Shown here piece after piece: positions 32,489 through 40,405 of a stretch of 64,000 bases of DNA. The notes under the pieces are model-generated. The model did no database searches, was not told the DNA's origin, and saw nothing but the letters and a program-made list of their open reading frames with translations. Each line of letters opens with the position of its first letter. The first letter of the stretch is position 1. The position numbers and the translations under genes are program-made. This DNA is from Sulfitobacter delicatus (lineage in GTDB: Bacteria; Pseudomonadota; Alphaproteobacteria; Rhodobacterales; Rhodobacteraceae): NCBI RefSeq assembly GCF_900102535.1, contig NZ_FNBP01000005.1, forward strand, positions 173,523-237,522, read 5' to 3'.

Positions 32489-34159
32489 ATGTCCGCTGCC
32501 CTGCCGACCCCTAGCTTAGCTGCTCTGGGCGCGCTGATCTGCGCGATCACGGCCACATCCGTCTTTGCCGAATCAGCCGAGGACCGCGGCCCGGTGCCGC
32601 ATGTGCAGGCCGGGACGAAAACCGCGGAGGAAAAAGGTCAGGCAAAGCAGCAGGCGGAGAGCAAGAAGAACGACCAACCTTTGTCCGTCATCGACTGGCT
32701 TGGTCAGCAAACCCCGTCTGCCCCCACCGCCAAACGCCCGCCCAAGACCACCCGCAGCGAAGAGCCGCCGGTCGCCACCAGCGCCGCGCCACCGCATATT
32801 TCGGTGACGCCTCTGGGCGACGGCGCCCCGCGCCGCATTGGGCTGGTGCCGGGCAATGTCACGGGCCTGACAAGCAACATCTGGACCGGCAGCGAGGTGA
32901 GCATGCTCACCGCCCGCATCGCAGACCTGCCCGACCTGCATCTGCCCGCCGCGCAGGCCCTGCTCTACACCGTGTTGCTGGCCGAAGCCGAAGCACCCCA
33001 AGGGCTTGCCCGCAACGGCGATACGCTGGCACTTGCGCGGGTTGAAAAGCTGATGGAACTGGGCGCGCTGGACCCGGCGCTGTCGCTCATTGAACAGGCC
33101 GGGGTCACCACCTCGACCGCGCATTTCGACCTGTGGATGCAGCTTTCCCTGCTCACCGGCACCGAAGACCGCGCCTGCGCCCGGCTGATGAAAGCCCCCC
33201 ATCTGACGCGCGACTACGGCACCCGTATCTTTTGCAGCGCGCGCACCGGATATTGGGAAAACGCCGCGCTGACCTTCGGCTCGGCGCAGGCTCTGGGCCT
33301 GCTGGAAGACACGCAGCTCGACCTCTTTGACCGTTTCCTCAACCCCGATTATTTCGAAGGCGCCGAACCGCTCCGTGCCCCTCGCCGGATGGACCCGATG
33401 ACCTTCCGTCTGTTCGAGACGATTGGCGAACCCCTGCCCTCCAACATCCTGCCCCGCGCCTATGCCGTCGCCGACCTCCGCGATCTGGCCGGGTGGAAAG
33501 CGCAGCTTGAAGCCGCCGAGCGTCTGACCCGCGCGGGCGCCCTGCCCGACAACCAGCTTTTGGGTCTCTATACCGACCGTCAGCCCGCCGCTTCTGGCGG
33601 CATATGGGACCGGGTCGCCGCCCTGCAACGGTTCGAGACCGCCCTCAGCACAGGCAGCGCCGAAGCCGTCGCCAAAACCCTGCCCCCTGCATGGGAAGCG
33701 ATGCGCGAAGCCTCTCTCGAAGTCTCCTTCGCGGCGCTCTTCTCCGAACCGCTCTCGACCATCCCTCTCGCCGGACATGCATCCCGTTTGGCGCGGGACG
33801 TGGCGCTGCTGTCGCCCAACTACGAGGCCGCCGCCGCGCGGGTTCTTGGCGACGCGCCCGAAGAGCAACTGTTGCGGGCCGTCGCACGCGGGGAGACGCC
33901 CAGCGGCCCCGCGCCTGACGCCCATCTTGCCGCCGCCGTGCATGACGCCTTTTCCAACCCCACACCGCGCGCAGACCTGATGGAAATGGCGCGCGACGAA
34001 CAGCTTGGCATGGCGATCCTACGCCTCCTATCCATGCTCCATGACGGCGCCAGCGGCGACACAAGCGCGCTGCGCGATGCCCTTGCCACCCTCCGCGCTC
34101 TGGGCCTCGAAGACACCGCCCGCCGTGCCGCTTTGCAGATAGTGCTGCTTGAACAATGA
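32489..34159 (+). CDS. Secreted hypothetical protein, 556 residues
   Basis: An N-terminal signal-like segment (LAALGALICAITATSVFA) is followed by a charged K/E/Q-rich linker (about 30-100), then a large alanine/leucine-rich helical domain with repeated helix pairs, which reads like an alpha-solenoid (TPR-like), though no confident repeat could be aligned. Function unknown. It overlaps xerD by 4 bases and is preceded by the 49-residue membrane protein, so the three are probably co-transcribed. It is likely periplasmic. Confidence 0.8.
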   Translation: MSAALPTPSLAALGALICAITATSVFAESAEDRGPVPHVQAGTKTAEEKGQAKQQAESKKNDQPLSVIDWLGQQTPSAPTAKRPPKTTRSEEPPVATSAAPPHISVTPLGDGAPRRIGLVPGNVTGLTSNIWTGSEVSMLTARIADLPDLHLPAAQALLYTVLLAEAEAPQGLARNGDTLALARVEKLMELGALDPALSLIEQAGVTTSTAHFDLWMQLSLLTGTEDRACARLMKAPHLTRDYGTRIFCSARTGYWENAALTFGSAQALGLLEDTQLDLFDRFLNPDYFEGAEPLRAPRRMDPMTFRLFETIGEPLPSNILPRAYAVADLRDLAGWKAQLEAAERLTRAGALPDNQLLGLYTDRQPAASGGIWDRVAALQRFETALSTGSAEAVAKTLPPAWEAMREASLEVSFAALFSEPLSTIPLAGHASRLARDVALLSPNYEAAAARVLGDAPEEQLLRAVARGETPSGPAPDAHLAAAVHDAFSNPTPRADLMEMARDEQLGMAILRLLSMLHDGASGDTSALRDALATLRALGLEDTARRAALQIVLLEQ

Positions 34160-35112
34160 CCATGACCCAAACCCCAACGTTTCATTGGATTTCCAGCTTT
34201 CTGGAAGCCGCCGCCGCCGAACAGGGGGCTGCCACCAACACGCAGCTAGCCTATGGCCGCGACCTCAAGGATTTCGACGTCTTTCTGGCGCATCATAACC
34301 ATGATTTCCTCAGCGCCAGCCGGGGCGAGGTGGAAAAATACCTGATCCATTGCGACGCGCAGGGCTTGGCCAAATCCACCCGCGCGCGGCGGCTCTCGGC
34401 GATCAAACAGCTCTACCGTTTCGCCTTTGAAGAAGGGCTGCGCGAAGACAACCCGGCCATTCAAATCGCCGGACCGGGTCAGGACAAACGCCTGCCCAAG
34501 ATCCTTTCGGTGGAGGAGGTTGACCGCCTGCTCGACGCCGCCCGCAACTCGGGCCGCGCGCTCGCGGATCAGTTGCGCAACACCTGCCTGATGGAACTGC
34601 TCTATGCCACCGGCATGCGGGTCAGCGAATTGGTCAGCCTGCCCGTCAGCGCCGCCCGCGGCGATCCGCGGCTGCTGTTGATCTCGGGCAAAGGCGGCAA
34701 GGAACGTCTGGTGCCGCTCTCCGAGCCTGCCCGCGACGCGCTGGCCGCTTGGCTGGTGGCCCGCGACAAGGCGGATGAGGCGGCCCAAGCCAAGGGCAAA
34801 CCGCCCGCCCGCTTCTTGTTCCCCTCACGCGGGGTGACGGGTTATCTGACACGGCATCGCTTCTATCTGCTGATCAAGGAATTCGCCGTCGCAGGCGGTG
34901 TGGCCCCCGAAAAGGTCACCCCCCACACGCTGCGCCACGCCTTTGCGACGCATCTGCTGGCCAATGGCGCAGACCTGCGGGCGATCCAGACCATGCTCGG
35001 CCACGCCGATGTCGCCACGACCGAGATCTACACCCATGTGCTCGAAGAGCGTCTGTCTGATCTGGTGCTAGAGCGTCACCCCCTGGCAAAAGACGGCAAG
35101 CGCAAGGCCTGA
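34156..35112 (+). CDS. xerD: Site-specific tyrosine recombinase XerD
   Basis: Resolves chromosome dimers at dif with XerC and FtsK. The 318-residue protein has the N-terminal core-binding domain (NTQLAYGRDLKDFDVFL) and the catalytic domain with Arg in ATGMRVSEL, then HTLRHAFATHLLANGADLRA, LGHADVATTEIYTHV (catalytic H-x-x-R, H and Y). No neighbouring mobile-element genes point to an integrase role, so the housekeeping recombinase is preferred. Its end overlaps the convergent phosphoesterase gene by 37 bases. Confidence 0.93.
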   Translation: MTMTQTPTFHWISSFLEAAAAEQGAATNTQLAYGRDLKDFDVFLAHHNHDFLSASRGEVEKYLIHCDAQGLAKSTRARRLSAIKQLYRFAFEEGLREDNPAIQIAGPGQDKRLPKILSVEEVDRLLDAARNSGRALADQLRNTCLMELLYATGMRVSELVSLPVSAARGDPRLLLISGKGGKERLVPLSEPARDALAAWLVARDKADEAAQAKGKPPARFLFPSRGVTGYLTRHRFYLLIKEFAVAGGVAPEKVTPHTLRHAFATHLLANGADLRAIQTMLGHADVATTEIYTHVLEERLSDLVLERHPLAKDGKRKA

Positions 35113-35906
35113 GGCAGCACGTCCTCTGACGGCCAATAACCACTTTGCAACGCGTCCGCATAGGCGCGGGGCAAGCCGGCCTCCTGCATATCCGCCACGG
35201 CCCCTGCCATGTCATAGCTCAGGCGATGGATCGTCACCTCGCTGCCGTCCAGCAGCGCAAACCGCGTCTGCTGCCCGCCGTCATGGGGCGGCATCCCGAT
35301 CACGCCCGCATTGATCCAGCGCCCGCGGGGAGTCTCGCGGATGAACGGCAGGCCGGAATGGCCCGCGATGATGTGATCGACCGGGCCGACAATCCCTTCC
35401 AGCGCCTGCCACTCTTGCTCAAACACCTGCGCCGGGCTTTCGGACCAGACAAAGCGCGCCACATCGCGCACCCCGCCATGGATCACGCCGTAGCGCTCCC
35501 CCTGATGCCGAAACGTGACCACATCCGGCAGCCCGCCCATCCACGCCTTATCCGCCCCGCTCACCTGCGCCGCCGCATAGGCAAACCATGCACCCGATAG
35601 CATGTCGCAACTGCTGCCGGGCGCAAAGCCGCAGCCGCAATCCTCGGCCCCGCTGGCCAGTTGCGCTTCGCAATTGCCTGCCACCACCGCGCAGCCAAGC
35701 GCCCGCACCGCTGCAACCGAGCGCGCAGGTGCGCCGCAATAGGCCACGATATCCCCGGTGCAGATCATCTGATCGCCCGCAATCCCCCGCGCCTGCGCGA
35801 AGCCCGCCAGCGCCGTGATCGCCTGCAAGTTCGAATACGGCCCGCCAAAGAGCAGCAGTGGCCCGTCCAGCCTGCCTAGATCGGTGCTCTTGATTTCACC
35901 AGCCAT
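35076..35906 (-). CDS. Metallophosphoesterase-family protein with altered metal site
   Basis: The 276-residue protein keeps the calcineurin-like fold motifs TGDIVAYCGAP (GD, residues 51-52), AGNCE (78-81), and later HGG and AGHSGLP. The first motif, normally D-x-H-G-N, reads G22-P-Y24-S-N, so the first aspartate and histidine metal ligands are missing. It may bind one metal, use other ligands or be inactive. The ATG at 35906 begins MAGEIKSTDLGRLDGP; longer upstream open sequence is not supported. It converges on xerD. Confidence 0.75.
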   Translation of the reverse strand: MAGEIKSTDLGRLDGPLLLFGGPYSNLQAITALAGFAQARGIAGDQMICTGDIVAYCGAPARSVAAVRALGCAVVAGNCEAQLASGAEDCGCGFAPGSSCDMLSGAWFAYAAAQVSGADKAWMGGLPDVVTFRHQGERYGVIHGGVRDVARFVWSESPAQVFEQEWQALEGIVGPVDHIIAGHSGLPFIRETPRGRWINAGVIGMPPHDGGQQTRFALLDGSEVTIHRLSYDMAGAVADMQEAGLPRAYADALQSGYWPSEDVLPQALRLPSFARG

Positions 35907-35979
35907 CACGCCACCCTGCCCTGTTGCGACCCTTGAATGACGCAGCCCCTGCGCCCATAACATCTGCAACACATAATGG

Positions 35980-37302
35980 ATGGATTCAAACCTCATGGAA
36001 ACGGCCCCCGCCCTTTTTGACGCCGCTTTCTGGCTCAGCACCGGGATTATCTTGTTCCTGCTGGTGCTCTCGGGCTTCTTCTCCGGCTCTGAGACCGCGC
36101 TGACCGCCGCCTCGCGTGGCAAGCTGCGCGCGCAGGCGGACAAAGGCTCGCGCGGGGCGACGCGGGCGTTGAAAATCACCGAAGACAACGAGCGCCTGAT
36201 CGGCTCGGTGCTTCTGGGCAATAACCTCGTCAACATCCTCGCGGCTTCCATGGCCACGGCGATGTTCACGCGGGTCTTTGGCGAAAGCGGCGTGGCACTC
36301 GCGACGCTGGTGATGACGCTCTTGGTGCTGGTCTTTGCCGAGGTGCTGCCGAAAACCTATGCGATTACCAACTCTGAGCAGGCCGCAGCCCTGGTCTCGC
36401 GCCCAATCAGCCTTGTCGTGCTGCTGTTTTCGCCCGTCGTGACGGCGGTGCGCTATTTCGTGCGCGGGGTGCTGCGGCTCTTTGGCGTGCAGATTGACCC
36501 CGACAGCAACATTCTGGCGGTGCGCGAAGAGATCGCCGGTGCGCTGCAACTGGGCCATTCCGAAGGTGTCGTCGAAAAAGAAGACCGCGACCGTATCTTG
36601 GGCGCGCTCGATCTGCGCGAGCGGGTGGTCGAAGAGATCATGCTCCACCGCTCCGGTATTGAGATGGTCAACGCGGCAGACGACCCTTCGGCCATCCTCG
36701 AGCAATGTCTGCAATCAAACCACACTCGCCTGCCGGTCTTCCGCGACGATCCGGAGAACATCATCGGCGTGATCCATGCCAAAGACCTGCTGCGCGCCAT
36801 GTATAAGCTGATCGGCGGGCCAGAAGGCGATGCGGCTGCCTTGAAAGAGTTCAACGTGGCCTCGGTGGTGATGAAACCTTACTTCGTGCCTGAGACCACC
36901 ACGCTCGACGAGCAGATGCGCCAGTTCCTGCGCCGCCGCACGCATTTTGCACTGGTGGTGGATGAATATGGCTCGCTGCAGGGTCTGATCACCCTCGAAG
37001 ACATTCTCGAAGAAATCGTGGGCGAGATTACCGACGAGTTTGACCCCGACGGTGACCATCCTTTGAAACAAGCCGAAGACGGGCATCTGATGGTCGAAGG
37101 CGCAATGACGATCCGCGACCTCAACCGCGCAACGGACTGGTCCCTGCCGGATGAAGAGGCCAATACCATCGCGGGGTTGGTGATCCACGAAGCCCAGATG
37201 ATCCCCACCGTGGGTCAGGTGTTCTCTTTCCACGGTTTCCGCTTTGAGGTCATGGCCCGCGAGGGCAACCGCATCACGCAGCTGAAAATTCGTCCGCTTT
37301 AA
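35980..37302 (+). CDS. CNNM/CorC-type membrane protein (DUF21-CBS-CorC_HlyC)
   Basis: Likely magnesium/cobalt efflux or homeostasis protein, often annotated as hemolysin. Domains in order: DUF21 with four membrane helices (about 20-200, including SGFFSGSETALTAASR), a CBS pair (about 215-345, VVDEYGSLQGLITLEDILEEIVGEI), and a C-terminal CorC_HlyC domain (350-440). Length 440 is normal. An alternative start is five codons in. Its last 4 bases overlap the convergent DUF2254 gene. Confidence 0.88.
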   Translation: MDSNLMETAPALFDAAFWLSTGIILFLLVLSGFFSGSETALTAASRGKLRAQADKGSRGATRALKITEDNERLIGSVLLGNNLVNILAASMATAMFTRVFGESGVALATLVMTLLVLVFAEVLPKTYAITNSEQAAALVSRPISLVVLLFSPVVTAVRYFVRGVLRLFGVQIDPDSNILAVREEIAGALQLGHSEGVVEKEDRDRILGALDLRERVVEEIMLHRSGIEMVNAADDPSAILEQCLQSNHTRLPVFRDDPENIIGVIHAKDLLRAMYKLIGGPEGDAAALKEFNVASVVMKPYFVPETTTLDEQMRQFLRRRTHFALVVDEYGSLQGLITLEDILEEIVGEITDEFDPDGDHPLKQAEDGHLMVEGAMTIRDLNRATDWSLPDEEANTIAGLVIHEAQMIPTVGQVFSFHGFRFEVMAREGNRITQLKIRPL

Positions 37303-38609
37303 TCTGGCGTTGCCACCGCGCCGCGCACATCCTCACGAGCCGCGCGCCAGATCATGGCTCGGTCGGGACCAAAGGGCACTTCCTCAAAGGCACGGCGCAG
37401 GTGGTTCTCTGCCGCTTCGCGCACCGCGACGACAAGGCCGGGGTCAGGGTGGCGCATCAGGCCGGTGAGCACTTCTTGCAGCGTCACCTGCACCTCCACC
37501 ACTCCCGCGCCGTCCCGCGCCAAGGGGCCAAAACCATCCTCCACCAGCGCCTGCGCGTCGATCGGGGCGATATGCAGATTGGGCAGCCCGACCTCGCCAT
37601 TGGGCTTGGTCTCATCGCGGTAATAGGACAGGATCCGCCCCACGCGGGTGATGACGTCAATCGCCGTGCCGGGATCGTTCACGCCGGGCGACAGCGCTTT
37701 TGACGCGACTTCACCCAGCACCCGCAGGCCGAAACGCGGGTCTTGGTCAAAGGTCCGCAGATCGCCCAGTTTGACTGCACTGCAGATCGCCTCTTCGACC
37801 GTTCTATCCTCGGTCTCCTCGCCCTTGGGCGTGCCGCGCCGTGCGATGTAGAGCAGCGGTTCTTCGGCAAAGACGAAATCCCCGATCCGCCGTGTCAGAT
37901 AGACATCCACCCCATGGTTCTCGGCATGCTCTTGCAGCGCTTCGGGGTAGATATGCTGGAGATAGCCGCTCTTCTCGGCGCGCAGCGGGCGGGCGTCGTC
38001 GGGCGGGTCGCTGGTCAGCGGATGACCTCCCATACAGGGCGTCTTGAGCCTCTCGTTAAAGAGCGAGGTGGTCACGGTTTCGATCTGGCGGGTGGTGTCG
38101 ATCAGACTGCCGAAGCTTTGCAGATGCAGCACCCAGCGGATCAGGAAGATCACGATGATCGCCAACACCAGCACCGTTGTCAGGAAAAGCACGAAGGAGC
38201 GTTCGTCCACATAGACCCCAAGCTCGCGCATGATGATCGCGACCAGCGCATAGACATAGGCCCCGATAAAGACGGCGAGCGTGTTCTGCGTTGTCCTGTC
38301 TTGGATGATCAGCCGATGCGCCCGCGGCGTGAACTGGGCCGAGGAGGAACGGTAGACCGTGACCATGATGGTGATCGAGAAAATCGTCACCGCCAGCATC
38401 GCGTCCGCGATGATCTGCAACAGACGGTCTGCGGCAGAGCCCGAAAGGCGCGTGGCGACTTCTTTGGGCACCAGCGGCTCAAACAATTGCGTCAGGCCTA
38501 GGGCGACAAAGGCCAAGAGGCCCATAAAGACCACCCGTACCCAAAGTTTGCGGGAATACTCGCGCGCTTTGCGCAGCAGGGTGTGGGGGATCATGTCTTT
38601 GATGTTCAT
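37299..38609 (-). CDS. DUF2254 membrane protein
   Basis: A 436-residue membrane protein of uncharacterised family DUF2254. Four hydrophobic segments lie in the first 170 residues (WVRVVFMGLLAFVALG, ADAMLAVTIFSITIMV, TLAVFIGAYVYALVAIIM, LFLTTVLVLAIIVIFLIRWVLHL), followed by a cytoplasmic domain with the conserved ALSPGVNDPGTAIDVI. No biochemical function is known. It converges with the CNNM gene. Confidence 0.85.
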   Translation of the reverse strand: MNIKDMIPHTLLRKAREYSRKLWVRVVFMGLLAFVALGLTQLFEPLVPKEVATRLSGSAADRLLQIIADAMLAVTIFSITIMVTVYRSSSAQFTPRAHRLIIQDRTTQNTLAVFIGAYVYALVAIIMRELGVYVDERSFVLFLTTVLVLAIIVIFLIRWVLHLQSFGSLIDTTRQIETVTTSLFNERLKTPCMGGHPLTSDPPDDARPLRAEKSGYLQHIYPEALQEHAENHGVDVYLTRRIGDFVFAEEPLLYIARRGTPKGEETEDRTVEEAICSAVKLGDLRTFDQDPRFGLRVLGEVASKALSPGVNDPGTAIDVITRVGRILSYYRDETKPNGEVGLPNLHIAPIDAQALVEDGFGPLARDGAGVVEVQVTLQEVLTGLMRHPDPGLVVAVREAAENHLRRAFEEVPFGPDRAMIWRAAREDVRGAVATPD

Positions 38610-38717
38610 GGGGCGAAGGTAGCACGGAAAAGCGCCCTGCCAACGGTGGTTTAGCGGTTTCGGTCTGTATCAAAGCGGGGGCTTATCTTGCGGGCGATAG
38701 AGGGCTAGGCTTCTGGG

Positions 38718-39323
38718 ATGACCGAGACATCTCTGCCTGTCATACTGCTCGCCGCTGGCGCATCCTCCCGCATGCGCGGGCGAGACAAACTGCTTGAGGA
38801 GGTGGACGGCCAGCCCTTGCTGCGTCGGCAGGCCCGGCTGGCGCAGGGTGTCGGCCCGGTCATTGTCGCGCTGCCGCCTGCCCCGCATCCGCGCTATACC
38901 GCACTCACGGGGCTTGAAGTCACCGCCTTGCCGGTGGCTGACGCTACAGAGGGCATGGGCGCCAGTCTGCGGGCTGCTTTTGCAGCGCTTCCTGCGCAGA
39001 CGCCTGCGGCGATGGTGATGCTGGCCGATATGCCAGAGCTACAGGCCGAGGACCTTGCCCGTCTGGCCGAGGCTGTCGATACCGGCGGTGACACGCTGAT
39101 CTGGCGGGCCACCACCATGGGCGGCGCGCCGGGGCATCCGATTGTCTTTGCTGCCGCGCTGTTTGAGCAGCTAACACAGCTTACCGGAGATGACGGAGGC
39201 CGCGCCGTGGTGCAGAGCGCGGCGGATAGGGTGTGTCTGGTCCCCCTGCCCGGAGACCGCGCACGGCTTGATCTGGACACGCCGGAGGATTGGGCCGCGT
39301 GGCGCTGTCGGATGAAGGATTAG
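38718..39323 (+). CDS. MobA-like nucleotidyltransferase
   Basis: The 201-residue protein begins VILLAAGASSRMRGRDKLLEEVDGQPLL, the nucleotide-binding motif of NTP-transferases acting on molybdenum cofactor (MobA/MocA family), with MVMLADMPEL and GGAPGHPIVF later. Probable role: attaching CMP or GMP to molybdopterin or to a related compound. No molybdoenzyme genes flank it in this window, so the exact substrate is open. Its end overlaps the convergent methyltransferase gene by 4 bases. Confidence 0.8.
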   Translation: MTETSLPVILLAAGASSRMRGRDKLLEEVDGQPLLRRQARLAQGVGPVIVALPPAPHPRYTALTGLEVTALPVADATEGMGASLRAAFAALPAQTPAAMVMLADMPELQAEDLARLAEAVDTGGDTLIWRATTMGGAPGHPIVFAAALFEQLTQLTGDDGGRAVVQSAADRVCLVPLPGDRARLDLDTPEDWAAWRCRMKD

Positions 39324-40195
39324 CCAGTCAGCTGCCGGCGCAAACGACGGATAGCGCGCAGGGGCAAAGGCGTCTGGGAGCGAGGCGGCTTTGGATTATA
39401 TCGATTAAGCCCAATATCAAATGCGACCTTTACCGCTGGCGGGTAGGTTCTTCCTAAGAAATCCGAGAAGCGTGCGGCGAACTCTTCCGGCACGCGTTTG
39501 CCCGCATCGCGGTCCCAGCCTACGTAGAACGCTTCCGCAATACGCACCGCGAAAGCGTCATGATCTTGTGGCAGGTCGATGCCATAAATATTGTTCTTTA
39601 AGTGCCGTTGCGGCAGGTCCGAAATAGTTTCATCGTTTATCCAGTCCTGGACGGCAAGGCGCTCTGCCTGCAAAAGTTGATCGAACAGCACTTTTGGGCC
39701 AAGTGCATAGTGGCCAGAGCCGCCGCTCATTTGTAGATCATGATGCACGATCACCCCGTCCGGTGCCATAAGCGGTAAAACTGCCAATGTGTCGATTAAG
39801 GGCCAAGGGTGCTTATGTGCCGCATCGATAAAACAAAGCGCGATTGGTTCACTTACCTGACCCTGGACATCCATGCTGGTTCTGCTGGTGTGTATCTGTG
39901 TCTGCACGTTCGGCGGCGGAGGTAAGTCGTCAAGTAGGTAGCCCACAGGCTTACGTGGATCTGCATAAAAGGTTTCGGCCAAGTCGAAACTGTCTAACTT
40001 TGAGGGCCCATATGCCCCCATAAGCTGTGCGATCAAAGCAGTCGACAACCCACTGGCGCAGCCAATTTCGATCATATGAGCAGGACGCTGTCGCTCAATC
40101 ATCGCAGCCAGAAAAGCAAGGTCGCGCCCATCAATCGCCCCCATGTTGTGCGACCAATGTTGCTTGAACCACGCCGCAAGCCCCGCCTCTAGCAT
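39320..40195 (-). CDS. Class I SAM-dependent methyltransferase, putative
   Basis: A 291-residue protein with the SAM-binding motif MIEIGCASGLSTALIAQL near residue 40 and the acidic post-motif LDSFDLAETF, followed by CFIDAAHKHPWPLIDTL and GVIVHHDLQM, as in the CmcI/class-I O-methyltransferase-like group. The ATG at 40195 follows GGGGGAG by 7 bases, so it is preferred to longer open starts. Substrate unknown. Codon use and AT content are slightly off from neighbours, as for a surface-polysaccharide gene. Confidence 0.7.
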   Translation of the reverse strand: MLEAGLAAWFKQHWSHNMGAIDGRDLAFLAAMIERQRPAHMIEIGCASGLSTALIAQLMGAYGPSKLDSFDLAETFYADPRKPVGYLLDDLPPPPNVQTQIHTSRTSMDVQGQVSEPIALCFIDAAHKHPWPLIDTLAVLPLMAPDGVIVHHDLQMSGGSGHYALGPKVLFDQLLQAERLAVQDWINDETISDLPQRHLKNNIYGIDLPQDHDAFAVRIAEAFYVGWDRDAGKRVPEEFAARFSDFLGRTYPPAVKVAFDIGLNRYNPKPPRSQTPLPLRAIRRLRRQLTG

Positions 40196-40337
40196 ATGTA
40201 ATCTCCCCCTTTTTACTGCCTCTGTAGTGGCATTTTTTTGGGGGTTTTGCATCAGCTTATTGCACGAATGCCTCCACGAGGTTTCCCCTGCGATCGTCCT
40301 AAAGCACAAACAATAAGATGAGGCTCCACACAAAAGA

Positions 40338-40363
40338 AGACGGGGCGGTCGCCCGCCCCGTCT
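40338..40363 (-). terminator. Rho-independent terminator of the RTX/Hint gene
   Basis: AGACGGGGCGG pairs with CCGCCCCGTCT (11 bp) around a 4-base loop. On the minus strand it is followed by TTCTTTTG. It lies 43 bases past the stop of the large secreted-protein gene. Confidence 0.85.
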
Positions 40364-40405
40364 CATCGCTGCATATTCGTTTCCCGCCCCCCTGCGGGAA
40401 TTCCT

